Below the pieces are notes generated by a model. That model worked only from the letters and a program-made list of their open reading frames with translations, had not been told where the DNA came from and made no database searches. A stretch of DNA of 64,000 bases from Stenopsyche tienmushanensis (Eukaryota; Arthropoda; Insecta; Trichoptera; Stenopsychidae). The DNA lies in the NCBI GenBank assembly GCA_008973525.1, contig WACJ01000516.1, positions 868,001-932,000 of the forward strand, given 5' to 3'. A program made the position numbers and the translations under genes. How positions within the stretch are numbered: position 1 is the stretch's first letter; the number at the start of each line of letters is the position of its first letter. Shown here piece by piece: positions 47,694-60,939 of the stretch.

Positions 47694-47732
47694 AACCAGA
47701 TAATGTTAAATTGTTTTTATTTTGAATCCTTT

Positions 47733-47735
<3 letters not shown>

Positions 47736-47772
<37 letters not shown>
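47736..47772. repeat. TA dinucleotide microsatellite
   Basis: An uninterrupted TA run of about 37 bases follows the PITHD1 3' end. Confidence 0.9.
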
Positions 47773-47775
<3 letters not shown>

Positions 47776-48104
47776 TAAGACCCCATTTAACATATCTTGA
47801 GTGGGACGAGTAATTCTACTCGTTTCACAGCAGAAAGGGTAATTTTACTCAGATTTTTTTTACAAAAGTTCAACGATATTCTACTACTAAATAAAGTATA
47901 TGTTTTGTTGGATTAACACTTTTTTTAATGTGTTACAATTCAATAAACAGTCAGGTAAGTTCGGTGTACAAAAAAAATGATTAACAAGCTATATGTGTGG
48001 GTTTTGCAACGTTCCCCTTCACTAAGGTAAATGTCTTGATAAATATCATCTCTTAAGTAAGTAAGATGTATGTAAGAAATAAAATGATGAGTGTTTCATC
48101 ACTT

Positions 48105-48455
48105 TTATTATGTTTGCAAAAGTGGAAAAAATTCTAAATCCTCCTCTTGTACATGACAATCACAAAGAACCAACTTCTTTTTAATTGCATTAACCTTATT
48201 TCTCAGTTTAAAAATATTTGTACAAAATCCCTGACGAGAAAGGTCTCTAAGTAGACTAAATATGTTCGCCATATATGCGAACTTATTCATCCATTCTTCA
48301 TCCAAAAAATATTCTAGTAGGGCAGAGTTTCTCTCTCATAGAATGTTTAGCTTCTTACCTTAATTTAAAGAAACGTGAAAGAACCATTTCTTTCGATAAC
48401 CACCTCATTTTTGCATGCCGACACCAGGCCATGGGCCACCGGTTAGGGAACACTG
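48105..48455 (-). mobile_element. hAT (ZBED5-like) deletion derivative
   Basis: The minus strand starts at 48455 with CAGTGTTCCCTAACCGGTGG, a hAT-type terminal repeat, and then has an open frame with LLEYFLDEEWMNKFAYMANI, FKLRNKVNAIKKKLVLCDCH and EEDLEFFPLL. These correspond to the central part of ZBED5/FAM200-like hAT transposases (W-x-x-DLAYMADIF and KLxLWKxHVxxGxxExFP). Most of the protein is missing between the end repeat and this block. The 3' end was not located. Confidence 0.6.
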
Positions 48456-48459
48456 GTCT

Positions 48460-50478
48460 ACAGAATTCATCATATTAGCTTTTAATTTTTATGGATGATG
48501 TATCTTCTTCATTGCTTTTGTCAATTAGCTGTCTAAATACTCGCTGCAGATAATAAGCTTTTAAATTTGGTATTTACGACTTCATTCATTGGTTGGATTA
48601 ATGAACCTTTATTTGGCAGCAGATAGGAAATGCACTTTTACTGGAATGCATGTTGTTAAGTTGAACAAATGCGTGGGATAGTTTTAAAAATTATCAATCA
48701 AAAGCTTTCAGTTCTAATTTTTAAAATTCACATTAGTGTTTAACAGATGAGCAAAAATGTTCGTTGAAGCAATTCTGGAAAATTTCCAATTATCCTAAAT
48801 CCCAATTCATAATAATGAAAAAGCATTGTTTTCAAATAGTAAATGGTAGGTACGTTTATTCTTTTTGAACTAAAATTGTTGTGTATAAACTGCTCTTGTT
48901 CTGTAATAATTTCTTTCGTTTGTGCGTTTTACGCTTATATTATGCAATAAATATAAAAAATAATTAACAAAATACTTTAATTTCATTAGAATCATATTTA
49001 TTTTTTGTACTTCTTTCTTGGGGATAACAAGACTTTTCTAAAATGAAGAAACATAAAATTGAGGAAATGGAAAAATGAATTAAAGATGAAGAAAACGCGT
49101 GAAAAAAAATTATATTTAGTATATTGATTTAATATCACTTGTCCTTGAATTCATTTTGCTTTCAAACAGCTATTAATAATATTATTTTATAATTATTAGA
49201 AACTTGATATGAAAGTTGGATGTAATATTTTATTTTTTGATTATACAAATATACATTTCAAAAAATGATATCATCAAATGCACCATTTAATCAGTACGTA
49301 TAAGTTTGATCTAATAATTATTCTCCAAAAATATTTGTCTATTGTTACAAAAACTTAACATATACCATCTACATCAACGTATTATATTGTAGAATCATAT
49401 AATAAGTCTTGTGCTATTGGGTCAAAAGTAGTTTAAATCTAAAGTAAAATATGATGAATATAAAATTAAAAAATTGTCGATTACTTTTGGGAAACCATTA
49501 ATATTGTATGAAAATGAAATTAACTTTTACAAGTAGAATATCTATTCTTTGGTAATTTTATTTTTTGCTATAAATATTTACAACTGCACAATTAATAAAT
49601 TAGTACCTAATGACTTGTATAAAATATACATAACGACTTTCATACTTAATCTATAAAATATGTTTCGTTTTCAATTAAAAATAGTAGATGAACAGTAATG
49701 TCTTTAAGCTACATTCAAAAACTTTTTTCCTTAGGAAGAATTCAATCATACATGATATATTCAGTATCATTATAAGTAAAATAAGAAATGGACTTAAAAA
49801 TGAAAAACGTTTCTACATTAATCGTGACTTCATAAATAAAGCATCAAAATGGTCTATGTCTTTCTTCTGGAAAGATCATTCATTTCTTATAAAGATTCAG
49901 TTTTGAAAGACAATCAGGTAATACTTCAGCACTCTACGGTCCATATACACGTTTTTGCATAGTAACAGGAATAACGTTTAACATATTTTTAGCGCGCATA
50001 ATGCACGATCAATCTTTTACGTTATTCTGTTATTACGCGAAAATACGGGCACGAACTGTATAGTATCAATAAGAGGAAATGTTCAAATGTTAAATCTTCA
50101 GCTCGATTTTTAATCCATAACTTAAATAACTGAAAACATTGGCTAAAAATTATTTCAACATAAAACGTATGCAGACTCAATTTCTGCTTTTTAGAAAAGT
50201 AACTAATTGAAGTAATTTTACATTAGATGCACTACCCCTGGTAATAAAAATAAAATAGTTTGTATGTTTTTTCTTTCTATTAATAGTTCAAATATTATAA
50301 AATAAATAAAAGCACCAAAAGTTTATGACCTCTACAAAATTAATTTAAAAATATTTCACAAACTGGAAGTAAACCTGCCCTTTGATAAATTGTGATTTGA
50401 AGCTAGATTTCCTAACCATTGATATGAAAAAAAAAATCTTTTAAAAAAACAGTTTTACTCTATTTTTGTAAAATAATG
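48460..50478. other. Convergent intergenic stretch, no supported gene
   Basis: Very AT-rich sequence between the 3' ends of PITHD1 (plus) and the collagen gene (minus). Open frames are short and Lys/Asn/Ile-rich. Nothing recognisable. Confidence 0.5.
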
Positions 50479-50484
50479 TTTATT
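50479..50484 (-). terminator. Collagen IV poly(A) signal
   Basis: TTTATT on the plus strand is AATAAA on the coding strand, 84 bases after the stop codon at 50568-50570. Confidence 0.55.
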
Positions 50485-50567
50485 CACATAAATATAATTT
50501 AAATAAAAATCTATGATGTAAAAGTGAACTAATTGATTTCTTATATTAATACATTAAAAATGCTGAT

Positions 50568-50714
50568 TTATGAACGTTGCCGATACGGTCTCCGAATTCT
50601 AGGTTTACGGACACCATATCTGGGAGTATATGGATTTGGATAAGGAGTGGGCCGACGGAATGCAGCTTGTGGTTGTGGCAGTAAGGACTCTGACACTACA
50701 TTTGTTTTACGGCT
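50568..50714 (-). other. C-terminal tail beyond the NC1 domain
   Basis: After the last C-x-x-C the frame continues for 48 residues to TAA at 50568-50570, starting [19 protein letters not shown] and ending in an Arg/Pro/Tyr-rich stretch ([29 protein letters not shown]). Human and fly chains stop within a few residues of this point. It has no cysteine and is strongly basic. Confidence 0.8.
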
Positions 50715-53700
50715 ACATACAGCGCACCTAAAATATAAAAGTGGATATTACAATTTGATTTTATTTTCCTAAAATCACTTAATTTGCATTTTTAAATTCA
50801 AGAATGAAAATTGCAATTGCAAGATAATGAAAAAATATATCAGAACCATATATGTTACGTTATATTTTATTGTAGTAGAGAATTTATATTTATTGCTTTA
50901 ATACTTCTTTCAGTTGATTACGAACGTGGCTACACCTTTACATCAATACAAATCAGACCTATTTAAATGAAAATTACCTGCTAATTTTCGATGTATGATC
51001 TGCTTTTAATGTTCTTGGATTTGGATTTCTGAACACCTCATTGTCCTCGATTGTTGTCATCCAATAAGAAAATGCGTTTGTAAAGAAATTACATCTTCCC
51101 ATTCCGTTACATTCAATGAATGGCCTAGCTCGGAATTCTTCTAAACAAGAACCTGGAGAAACTAAATTTTGTCCAGCTCCTTCTGATCCAGCAACGGTAT
51201 GCTATGTAAAGTATAAAATATATACATAAATGTTTAAAATCAATTTATTGAATTATATATGTGACTCGTAAACTCTTATATAAATATGTGCATGAATATT
51301 CATTACAAAGTGGAATTATAAACACATAAATGGATAGGACAGACAATTCCTTTATGAAAATGGATTAATCTACATGTCTGAAATATCAATATAAGATTTT
51401 TTGACTAACTTTGGTTTGCATGAAGATTTCGGTAATTTATAATTAAAACAAATTTAATAGCTTCGTATACTTATAATATGTATAACTTTACCATTAAGAA
51501 GCTGTATCCAATCCAAAGCTCCTCCCAGCCATTAGGGCAATTTGGAATATTCATGGTTTGACTATGAACTGCTATCACATTCGTTGGTGTTTCACATACA
51601 GAACATCTAGAAAATTGAGCAGAAAAATTCTAATGAAATGTAAATTAATTCTAACAATTGCATTAAAGTAGCATATTTATATAGCCGTTTTTGTAAAGAT
51701 GATCTTTCTATGAGCAAGCTTATCATCGTTTGGGCATGTTGTAATCTTTTTTATTGTATAATCTGCAACCCAAATGCATATTTTTGAGAGCTTTGAACAC
51801 GTAGCTTTTAGCTAAAGAGCATATTATTTTTCGACATATTTTAATTCAATTAAAAATGTTTTTGCATTTTCATTTGCGCATATTCAGAGATAGTTAATTT
51901 TTAATTATAAACAAATCTGGCTGTTTGATATTATTTTCATATTTTTAATCTCCTTTTTTAGGATGCCAAATCGTTATCCAGACTAAACAAATAGTTCGAT
52001 TAATATATATGTATATTATATAAATTTCTTTTAACCTTGATATATATCTGCGCGCTTCTCTTGCTGGAATTGGAGTCATTGCCATTGACATTGGTTCTGA
52101 CGTTGACAACCAAAAACTGTAATCAGTTCTTTGAGCAAATTCACACACTTCACGAATATCACAGAACATGTAAGGCATTGTTGAAAATTTGCGAAGGCAA
52201 CTACCTGCTCCTCCTTTTATAAAATAAATACATAGTTGTAGGAATATACTTAGCATAGCATAGCAAATTAGTAAAATATACAATAAATAAAAACCTACCT
52301 AAATCTTGTCCATGAGCATTTACATTCCCCATAATATGAAGAAGTGAATATCCATCCCACATTTTTATTGTATTTTTCGGACAAACGGGTATTTCTGTGC
52401 TTAATGAATGTCTTGCAAAATAATAACCACGACTTTTACGTGGCCTGGGAGATGGTGCAGGATATCCTTTATCGCCTCGGAAACCTATTTTCCCTCTAAA
52501 TCCTTTTACTCCTCGTAAACCTGGGGATCCAAGATCACCTTTCCTTCCTTTAAAACCAGGCAAACCCATTAAGCCATAATCACCATCTGCTCCTTTAAGT
52601 CCAGGTATTCCATCCAAGCCTGGTATTCCTATTGGTCCAATTTTTCCTGTTTGTCCAGGTTCACCTGGTTCACCTCTATCGCCTGTAATTCCCCGTGTGT
52701 CAAATGAATCTCCTTGGTCCCCACGCTCTCCCTTTCTTCCAATTACGCCTTTTAAGCCGTCAATACCAATGCTACCCATTTCACCTCTCATTCCAATTAT
52801 CCCCGTTTCACCGAAATCTCCAATATCTCCGTATTCACCTGGAAAACCAGGTAATCCCGGCTCTCCTTTGTCTCCTTGGAAGCCAAGTTCACCGCCACTT
52901 GAGTCTCCTAAATCTCCTTTGATTCCTTTCCAACCTGGAATACCTGGATAGCCTTTGGCACCTTTTGCACCTGGATTTCCTATTCGCCCCTCACGTCCAA
53001 TTCCTCCTTTCATTCCTTCCATACCCTTTTCACCAGGGAAAGAAAGTCCTGGAATGCCTCTAATACCATCCTCTCCTGGTGGACCAAAGTTTCCAGGAGC
53101 GCCTTTTTGACCTGGTCTTCCTGGATAGCCAGCCATACCATCTAAACCATCTAATCCTTTTTCTCCTTTTAATCCTGCTTGTCCGGGTAGGCCAGGTAAT
53201 CCAGGAGGTCCGGAATCTCCACGTATTCCAACATTACCTTTGGGACCAACTATTCCAAACAATCCATCAAAACCTCGATTGCCTTGCATGCCATTTTTTC
53301 CTCTTATTCCTGGATATCCTTTATCGCCTGGCATTCCTTGCCTTCCTTTAAATCCTCGCCAACCTTTTTCACCAATATCTCCGATCGGCGCATCTTCAGA
53401 TATCGTAATGCCGCGTTGGCCTGGAAGACCTTTTTCTCCAAAATCACCCACTTCTCCAGCTTCTCCAGGAAGTCCATATTCACCTGGTAGTCCTGACCTT
53501 CCAAATAGACCGGGTTCCCCTTCCATTCCTTTTTCACCGAAAAATCCCATTTCTCCTAATTCACCTGGTAATCCAATGGCACCTGGCATTCCTGGAAATC
53601 CACTAATACCAAATAATCCTTCTGGTCCCACCATACCTTTATCTCCGATAATACCCTTTCTTCCGATGGCCCTACTATCTCCAGTAATCCCTTTTACACC

Positions 53701-56700
53701 TCTCACTCCCGATAAGCCATCAGGTCCAACATTACCCGAATCGCCTTTCATACCAAAAGGTCCTGAAATATTTCTACCGTTAATTCCATGATCACCCTTT
53801 TCACCTTTAGGTCCAGTAGTACCGTTTCTTCCAAACGATCCCGGATATCCAGTATCTCCAAAATCTCCCCTTCGGCCAACAAGAGATGGTACTCCCAGTT
53901 TTCCTTTAATACCTTTTGGTCCAGTTTCTCCTATTGGGCCTTTTAGACCACGCAATCCTATGGGGCCTGGAAAACCGTCTAAACCTGGACTGCCCACATC
54001 ACCTGTAACACCTGGTGATCCATCTGGTCCTATATCTCCATCTAATCCATCTGGACCTTGATCTCCATCATCACCTATGTCACCAAAATCACCTGGTCTA
54101 CCAGGGAATCCAGCAACACCCGGAGGACCTTGGAAGCCTATTTCTCCTATGTCACCAGTGGGACCTCTCAATCCCCTGTATCCCACATCTCCCTTTTCTC
54201 CTTTTTGTCCAATAACACCTTGGATTCCAATTATTCCAGTTTTGCCCTTTTCACCAATGTCTCCTTTTTCTCCTACCCAACCATTGAACCCAGGATTTCC
54301 GGGAGGTCCCGGTACGAAATCACCGATGGTGCCTTGCATTCCCTATATTTAAACAAATAAATATATAAAATTCATATTACAAATGCTTACTTACATTAAA
54401 AGAAATTTTAAAAATATTATACATCAACTATTCAATATTCACCCTTATTATTTTATAGTACATAAATTTATCACTTACAGGTCGGCCGTTTTCGCCAATT
54501 TCACCCCTATCTCCTTTCAATCCGGAATATCCACGGATACCGTCTGGACCAGGAGGTCCAGGATTTCCATCCCTGCCAATATCACCATAATCACCAACTT
54601 CTCCTTTTAAGCCTTCTGGCCCATCATCACCAGGGTATTTACTGTATACTGTATCCCCACGGTTACCCTTGTCTCCCCTGCGACCGATTATCCCAGCAAG
54701 TCCAGGGTATCCATCCAATCCGCGAAGACCTTTGGAACCCAAATCTCCGCGAACTCCAGAATACCCTTTAAGACCTGATGGTCCTTCTTCAGAAGTACCT
54801 CTTAGTCCTTGCGATCCCTTTGTACCAACTAAGCCTCTTGGTCCATTAGGACCCATATCACCAGATAGACCTTTAATTCCTATAGAAGAAAAAAGTTATA
54901 GTTTATTACAAAATCATAAACAAATATATATAATCACATTTATTTAGTCTGTTATGTAAGACAGCGACTCCTGGGATCGATCGGTCCTCAGGTTGCGCCC
55001 CGCCCGACGAAACTTTACCATCTGATAACACACATGGTTCGCACATTTTTTAAGCGGAAAAGTGGCGCCAAATGAGATGAATTTGATAAATAAAAGAAAT
55101 AAAATAGGTCGTCTGTCCAAGATATAATTCCAGCTACAAGACTCCGACGATGATGCGTCTCTTCCTTAGGCATGTCCAAGGCCAGCTTGAGGACAACGGA
55201 GAGATGACATCTATCTGATAAGGGGCACGATCCCAACCCATCCATTTTTTTTTATCTCTACGCATCCACTTTATATGTACAATCTTCGCTGTTGTGCAAA
55301 CAGCAAAGATCACCATTGATCCTACGATCATGACTTCAGAAATTAGCGTTTTCGCATCAGAGGAATTCCCCCCCCCCGCGCGCGCGCGCGCGCGCACACA
55401 CACACACACATACACACTACAAATGCGTTGGTTTTTATACTTAAATTTACCTTTTATTCCCTTTTTTCCACGGGTTCCTGGCTCAGCCTTCTGCCAAAAT
55501 TCTGTTGGGATGAAGCCTGGAGCACCTCTTTCGCCAGGATTACCGCGGCTTCCTGGATTACCCCTAGGAATTAACAATAATTAGATTAACAGAAAATATT
55601 TTATCATTTGAAGAAATTGAAAGAATTTTAACATAAATATTTTTATCCGGTAAAGGATTACCGTTCTTTTAGATACAGAAAGTAACCCCTGGCAACAAAG
55701 GAAAACTTTATCTAGAAAAAAAATCTTTCACTTCCTCTTTACCATGCTTTCAACAATGAATTTTATTTTATTTTTAAAACGCTAATTAAACTTTTTTTTG
55801 CATTCCCCCAAATTAACATTTTGAGGAGTAAGAAAATTAAAAATCGATGAAGTCGTTGATGGCATAATCGTTTTACACCGACTACTTTCTGTCAGCTCCT
55901 ATCAGCGTAAGACAATCTTCAATTCGAGGCAGAGCCAATTGTAAATAAGCACTGTTGATAGCATATAAGACCACGTCATTTTTTTTACATAATTAATACA
56001 CAAAAAATACACACTATCTCAATGTAGAATGTCTATTTCAAAATTTCAAGGCAGCTTAATAAAATATAAAATTGGGAAAAGAAAAAATTATAGATGAAGA
56101 ATGTTCATCTTTGTTGTATGTATAGAGCGATAATAGAAAGGAGAATATCATAAATAAGGGTCGAGGGTAAGAGAGAAGAATTATTATTGCGTTTCGAAAG
56201 TGAAAATAATGCAGAGGATCAACTTATCGAAAAAATTTGCAAAAAAATTTTATTATTCTTATTAAAATAAATAAGGTTTTGTATATTTACATCATAATGA
56301 CAATGACACAGCGTGTGTATCAAAACCTTTCCAACCGTTACTACTCGATGGTATCACAAGTGTATCATGCTTCCGTCAATAAGGTATCCATGTACAACGT
56401 TTTCATCAACCATAATTGGTCGATACTCATATATAATTCAATTTTGATCAAAATGCTGGTACCCTAAACATTTTTGGCAAATAGCTTTTTATCAATGTAA
56501 ATATAGCCTGTCGGTATAAAAAACATTTAATTTGCATTATAAGTATATTTTATAGGGCAAGTGAATATTACTTTTTATGAACTCTTGGAAAATGAACTAG
56601 TTACAAAATTTATTGCATAAATATGTTTCATTATATTTCTTTAAAAAAACGGGGGACACATATTAAGACAACTGTTTTTGTGAATATAACAAGCTTAAAT

Positions 56701-59700
56701 AGTATTTTTTCTCTGTTTTATACTCACTGCGGTCCAGGCAATCCTTTATCGCCTTTAAGTTGATATTTTGGTATTGGGGCATCGGCTCCTTTTCTTCCTG
56801 GTTCACCAGGCAGCCCAGGAATACCATCGTATGCGTTTCTTCCGTCTTCTCCCATATCGCCTATAATTCCTCTTGGCCCTGGTCTACCTTGATCGCCTGG
56901 AGGTCCTTCGAATCCCATTTCACCAAATTCACCGTCATCGCCTCGAATTCCTAAGAGTTTATAGTAATATTAACATAGAAAGTTGTAAAAAGCCATTTAA
57001 ATAAAAACTATATCATACCTTTGGAGCCTGGAGGTCCTCTTTCTCCAATGAGTACTTGAGCTTCAGGAGCTATTACGTGACCATCGCGACCAGGTTTACC
57101 AGGTATTCCAATCTCTCCAAGTGGACCTTTAACTCCTTTGGTTCCGGGATAACCTTTCCTTCCTACATACCCCCATTCGCCTTTTGGTCCTCGTTTTCCA
57201 GGTAAACCCCGATATCCATCTTGGCCTGGACGGCCATCAAAACCAGGATTACCTACTTCACCCTTACGCCCTGGAGTTCCTGTAATTGAATTAATACAAA
57301 AATATTAAAAATTATTTTTCCCAATCTCAATCAAAAAGTTTGAAACTACTGTAACTATTTATTTATTATGAAATAAGTTATTTTCTGGATAATTTGGAAA
57401 AATATAAAACGGTGCCCCGTCAATGTCCCTATCATTTGCATAGCTTACTACACCTACGCTCATAACGTGTACCATACCGGAAATCCTGCTATAGAGGAAA
57501 CTGATTACTACAACAAAGCAAAAGTTTATCATTGACCGAATTGACAAGTTTCAAGATTTATAAATACGTATAACAGATGAGGATGAAAATGCAAAATAAA
57601 CTCATTGAACTACATAAAACAACAATTTAAAGAAAAATCCTATACATATGGAATTAGATTTACTAGAGAAATTGACTTTATTCTAATAAAATTATTTGAA
57701 TTAAAGCTTTATTATAAAAATAAATTCAACAATATCATCGAACTCATGTGATCTTTTCTTACCTGGTGGACAATACGGACAATCGTCTCCTCTTTCCCCT
57801 TTAGGTCCCGGATACCCATCCGAGCCAGGTCTTCCGGAATCTCCTACATCTCCTGTTCTGCCAGGCAATCCATCATCACCTGGTGGACCCATGATGTTTG
57901 TACCGTTACCCGGCATTCCCGTAACTCCGACGTTTCCAGTGTCACCTCGAACACCCTTGTATCCTTTAATTCCATCATATCCAGGTTTTCCATTATCACC
58001 AGGGGGTCCGATTACTCTTTGTCCCGGATATCCCTTGGGACCATTTTCACCCGGTAGTCCAGGGTCCCCATAAGGTCCAATACTTCCCGGCAAACCTTTC
58101 AAACCGTCCATTCCACGCTCTCCTTTAATCGATATACCCTTCTCTCCCTTTTTCCCAGGTCTTCCGGGTGGCCCTGGTGGTCCAGCCGGTCCAACAGGTC
58201 CTAATAAACCAGGCGGTCCTGGTGCTCCTGGTTCTCCATCCCATCCCCAGTCGCCAATCGGACCTTGACTACCTCTACTTCCCACTCTCTTTTCGTAGTT
58301 TCCATCATCAATACCAGGTCTACCAGCTCTACCTTGATCGCCAGGCATACCATTGCGACCGGGTTCACCTATTTCTCCAGGCCTTCCATCAAGTCCATCT
58401 AATCCGACGAATCCTGGTGCGCCCTTCATACCCTTTTCACCTTGTCTTCCTTGTGGACCAATTCTTCCTCGCTTGCCTTCGGGTCCAAGGGCACCTTGCT
58501 CCCCTTTATATCCTTGAGCTCCACGAGGACCGGCTCGACCCTAAAATATCAATACAAATAATAGTCTATGGACAGAGGGATTTGTATTAGAATAGTGCTT
58601 AAATTTACCACGAATATAAAACTTATCACGGGCTTCTTCTACACTTGTTTCATTTTCAGCTTAATTTTATAGTTCGATTTCAAATTAATATTTAATATTA
58701 GCACTTTTATTAATGTTGAAAAAATATAAAAACACTCAGATGCAATATGTGAAATTGGTTGGGCAGAGGGTTTTTAAGTAGAAATATAGTTTTGATAGGA
58801 GTAATCGAAACTAAAATTTTATCAGAACTTATTTTTTTATTTAAACATTTTACATTTTTTTACCACTATTGGGAATTCTTAACGAAATATTAATTAATAT
58901 TACACAAATCTCATATTTTATGAACGTTTTATCAATAATACTAGAACACATGAGAGCAGACTTGAATATGAGTGTTCAATAATTTTAAGATATGCTAGAT
59001 TTTAGGAAGGCATAAAATTAAATTTAAACGTTTTCTTGATATTAAAAAACTCACCGCAGCCCCTTTCAAGCCGTAAAGACCAATAGCTCCTTTCATTCCA
59101 GGTTGACCAGGTTCACCCACTTCACCTTTTTTCCCTTTTTTCCAAATGTCTATCGATACGTTCGCATATGATACTTCGATCCTCGGTCCATCGTCGCCTC
59201 TTTCGCCGGGAAATCCTTTTTCACCGACTGGTCCATCAGTCTCGTCTCCTGGTGCACCTCTTAAACCTACTAATCCAATGGGTCCCATAGATCCCTAATT
59301 TAAGAAAATAGTATCAAATCATGTTATATTGAGTGAAGTGAGAAAGAAATATATCTCAACTTATTAATGTAGTGGTAAAAATTTAAAGAGATTTTTAATT
59401 ACCGTATCACCGATAGGTCCGTCGGGACCTCTCGGTCCAAGGTCCCCTATAAATCCGGTAAAACCTTTTTGGCCAATATTTCCCTCGACTCCAGGATCGC
59501 CTCGAACACCAACAGAGTTGGCTCCTCCTTCACCAGCTTCACCGGGCAATCCTCGCAGACCGGGATTTCCAGGAGGTCCACGACTTCCTGGTGGACCCGC
59601 TCTGCCAACTACACCTGGATTACCCGGCATACCGCTGCAACCGTCCAATCCTGGTGTTCCTGATTCTCCTTCTTTTCCGGGCATTCCCTAAGCGCATACA

Positions 59701-60061
59701 TATATAATATTTCATTTTTTTTTCAACCAAAGCAATAGATCAACAAAGAAATCACTTACGGTGTAACCATCTTCTCCCTTGATGCCTTGAGCACCATCTT
59801 CCCCCTATAAAAACGGACCGATTAAATGCAAAAATATTTGTAAAATAAATATGTTACTCTTATTTTAAATAGACTTACTCTTGCGCCCTTTTCACCAGCG
59901 GTTCCTATTTCACCGTCATCGCCTCTTAATCCAATCGGCCCATCAGGACCAGGATACCCAGTCTCTCCATAATCACCTTCCCTTCCAGTATAACCGTAGA
60001 CACCCTTCACTCCTTGTTCTCCTTTCACTCCTTTACAGTCACATTTTCGCCCTGGACATCC
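50568..60061 (-). CDS. COL4A1: Collagen IV alpha chain, alpha-1-like, lacking its N-terminal exon
   Basis: Fourteen exons join in phase to 1749 codons: 60061-59879, 59804-59760, 59687-59403, 59294-59055, 58540-57763, 57279-57019, 56950-56728, 55563-55451, 54879-54479, 54342-52299, 52213-52036, 51606-51492, 51201-50978, 50727-50568. The product is a basement-membrane network collagen. Exon 1 here opens [17 protein letters not shown], the CDC-x-GVKG hallmark at the start of the type IV triple helix. A long Gly-X-Y domain follows, with interruptions such as [27 protein letters not shown] and DDCPYCPPG, and many RGD triplets. The end is a full NC1 domain and then a basic tail. Alpha-1 rather than alpha-2 type is favoured by [12 protein letters not shown] and the six-residue ECNGMGRC spacing. 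The exon at 54342-52299 is unusually long (2044 bp). The signal-peptide exon must lie beyond 60061 and was not found. Confidence 0.95.
50715..52428 (-). other. NC1 (C4) domain of the collagen IV chain
   Basis: Five exons encode the tandem C4 repeats that trimerise collagen IV. Repeat 1 runs GYYFARHS through [43 protein letters not shown] and ISRCSVC. Repeat 2 runs VIAVHSQT through [37 protein letters not shown] and ISRCAVC. All 12 cysteines are present. The Met of EPMSMAM and the Lys of TLKAD stand where human Met93 and Lys211 form the sulfilimine cross-link made by peroxidasin, so the cross-link should be possible. This rests on a hand alignment. Confidence 0.9.
54880..55450. other. Collagen IV intron with unusual simple sequence
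   Basis: The intron between exons 55563-55451 and 54879-54479 is less AT-rich than its neighbours and contains a C10 run followed by alternating CG then CA (55368-55417). A short block near 55145-55185 also occurs near 11795-11830, so part of the intron is a dispersed repeat. The minus open frame at 55015-55245 has no recognisable domain. Confidence 0.6.
55368..55417. repeat. C-run plus (CG)n(CA)n tract
   Basis: Ten C residues are followed by about nine CG units and about eight CA units, an alternating purine-pyrimidine tract of 41 bases. Such DNA can adopt the Z form. The position is intronic. Confidence 0.9.
55564..56727. other. Collagen IV intron
   Basis: AT-rich, 1164 bp, between exons 56950-56728 and 55563-55451. 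No coding frame, TE signature or RNA gene recognised. Confidence 0.7.
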
Positions 60062-60939
60062 CTATAAATAATATAATTCAAAATGAATACGTATATGCGT
60101 ACTCTGTGCGATGAGCATTCACAAATATTTCGTGAAAATTAAAAAAATCAAAATCTGTAGTAAATTGCTTGTAACTTTACGCATTACTTATTGTGTTGAA
60201 ATATATATTTATAATTGGTTTTTGCAATATCTTCTATGGAAGCCCATTTTAACACGGTTTTCTTATTGTATTAAATATTACGCTTTTAAAAATGTGATCA
60301 CTAACTACACCTCCTATATAATTGAAATAATTTAATGACTATGTCTTTAGAGCTTTAGCATCTTAGGAAGGAAAATATTTTTTAGCAATATATTTAAGAA
60401 TTCTACGCATAAATATGTTCATATATTTTTTAAGTTAATTTTTGGATTCATTTGGGTGGATGATTTCAAATTTGTCTATTTGAGTAGATCCCGAAAAAAT
60501 CTGTTTGTAGTTTTTAAGCATTGAGCTAAAAGGGATTACTAGGACTATTTTTAGTTGAACGCATTCTCTGCATGTTATCATTCTTATTTCCTCTTTGAGT
60601 GGCAATGACCTGCTCTTCCTATCGAATCATCAGTGCATTTCTAGAATTTAATAGAGATTTAAGCCGTTTCGACTTTTATTTTTTTAAATCGAATATGTAG
60701 TGTCAAATCACAATTCTCATAGACGATTCAAACCAAAAATGATCCAAAATTATAGATTTACGTCATATGATTTTTTGTTTAAAATAAAAATATGTCTTAC
60801 AAAAATGTTTTCAACAGTCAAATAGTACTTGTCATCGATAACATGAGAGGTCGTCGAACGATCTGATGTAATGTCAAGTGAATAAGTTATACGAGATACA
60901 TAATTGTAACCGCTGATCACTTTGTGGTGAAAAACAGGG
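60062..60939. other. Upstream intron of collagen IV, no exon recognised
   Basis: The acceptor TATTTATAG at 60062-60070 (minus) ends the intron before the first visible collagen exon. I found no signal-peptide exon here. A weak pol III-like word or TE end cannot be excluded. Confidence 0.5.

Noticed and set aside
47602..47793. Minus frame with repeated Ile-Tyr
   Set aside because: Translation of the TA microsatellite.
52695..54352. Long Pro/Ser-rich plus frames such as 53240-53791
   Set aside because: They are complements of the Gly-X-Y coding exon of collagen IV; Gly codons read backwards give Pro/Ser/Thr-rich frames.
55015..55245. Minus frame of 76 codons in a collagen intron
   Set aside because: No domain, no splice signals and partial similarity to another non-coding place near 11800; probably a dispersed repeat.
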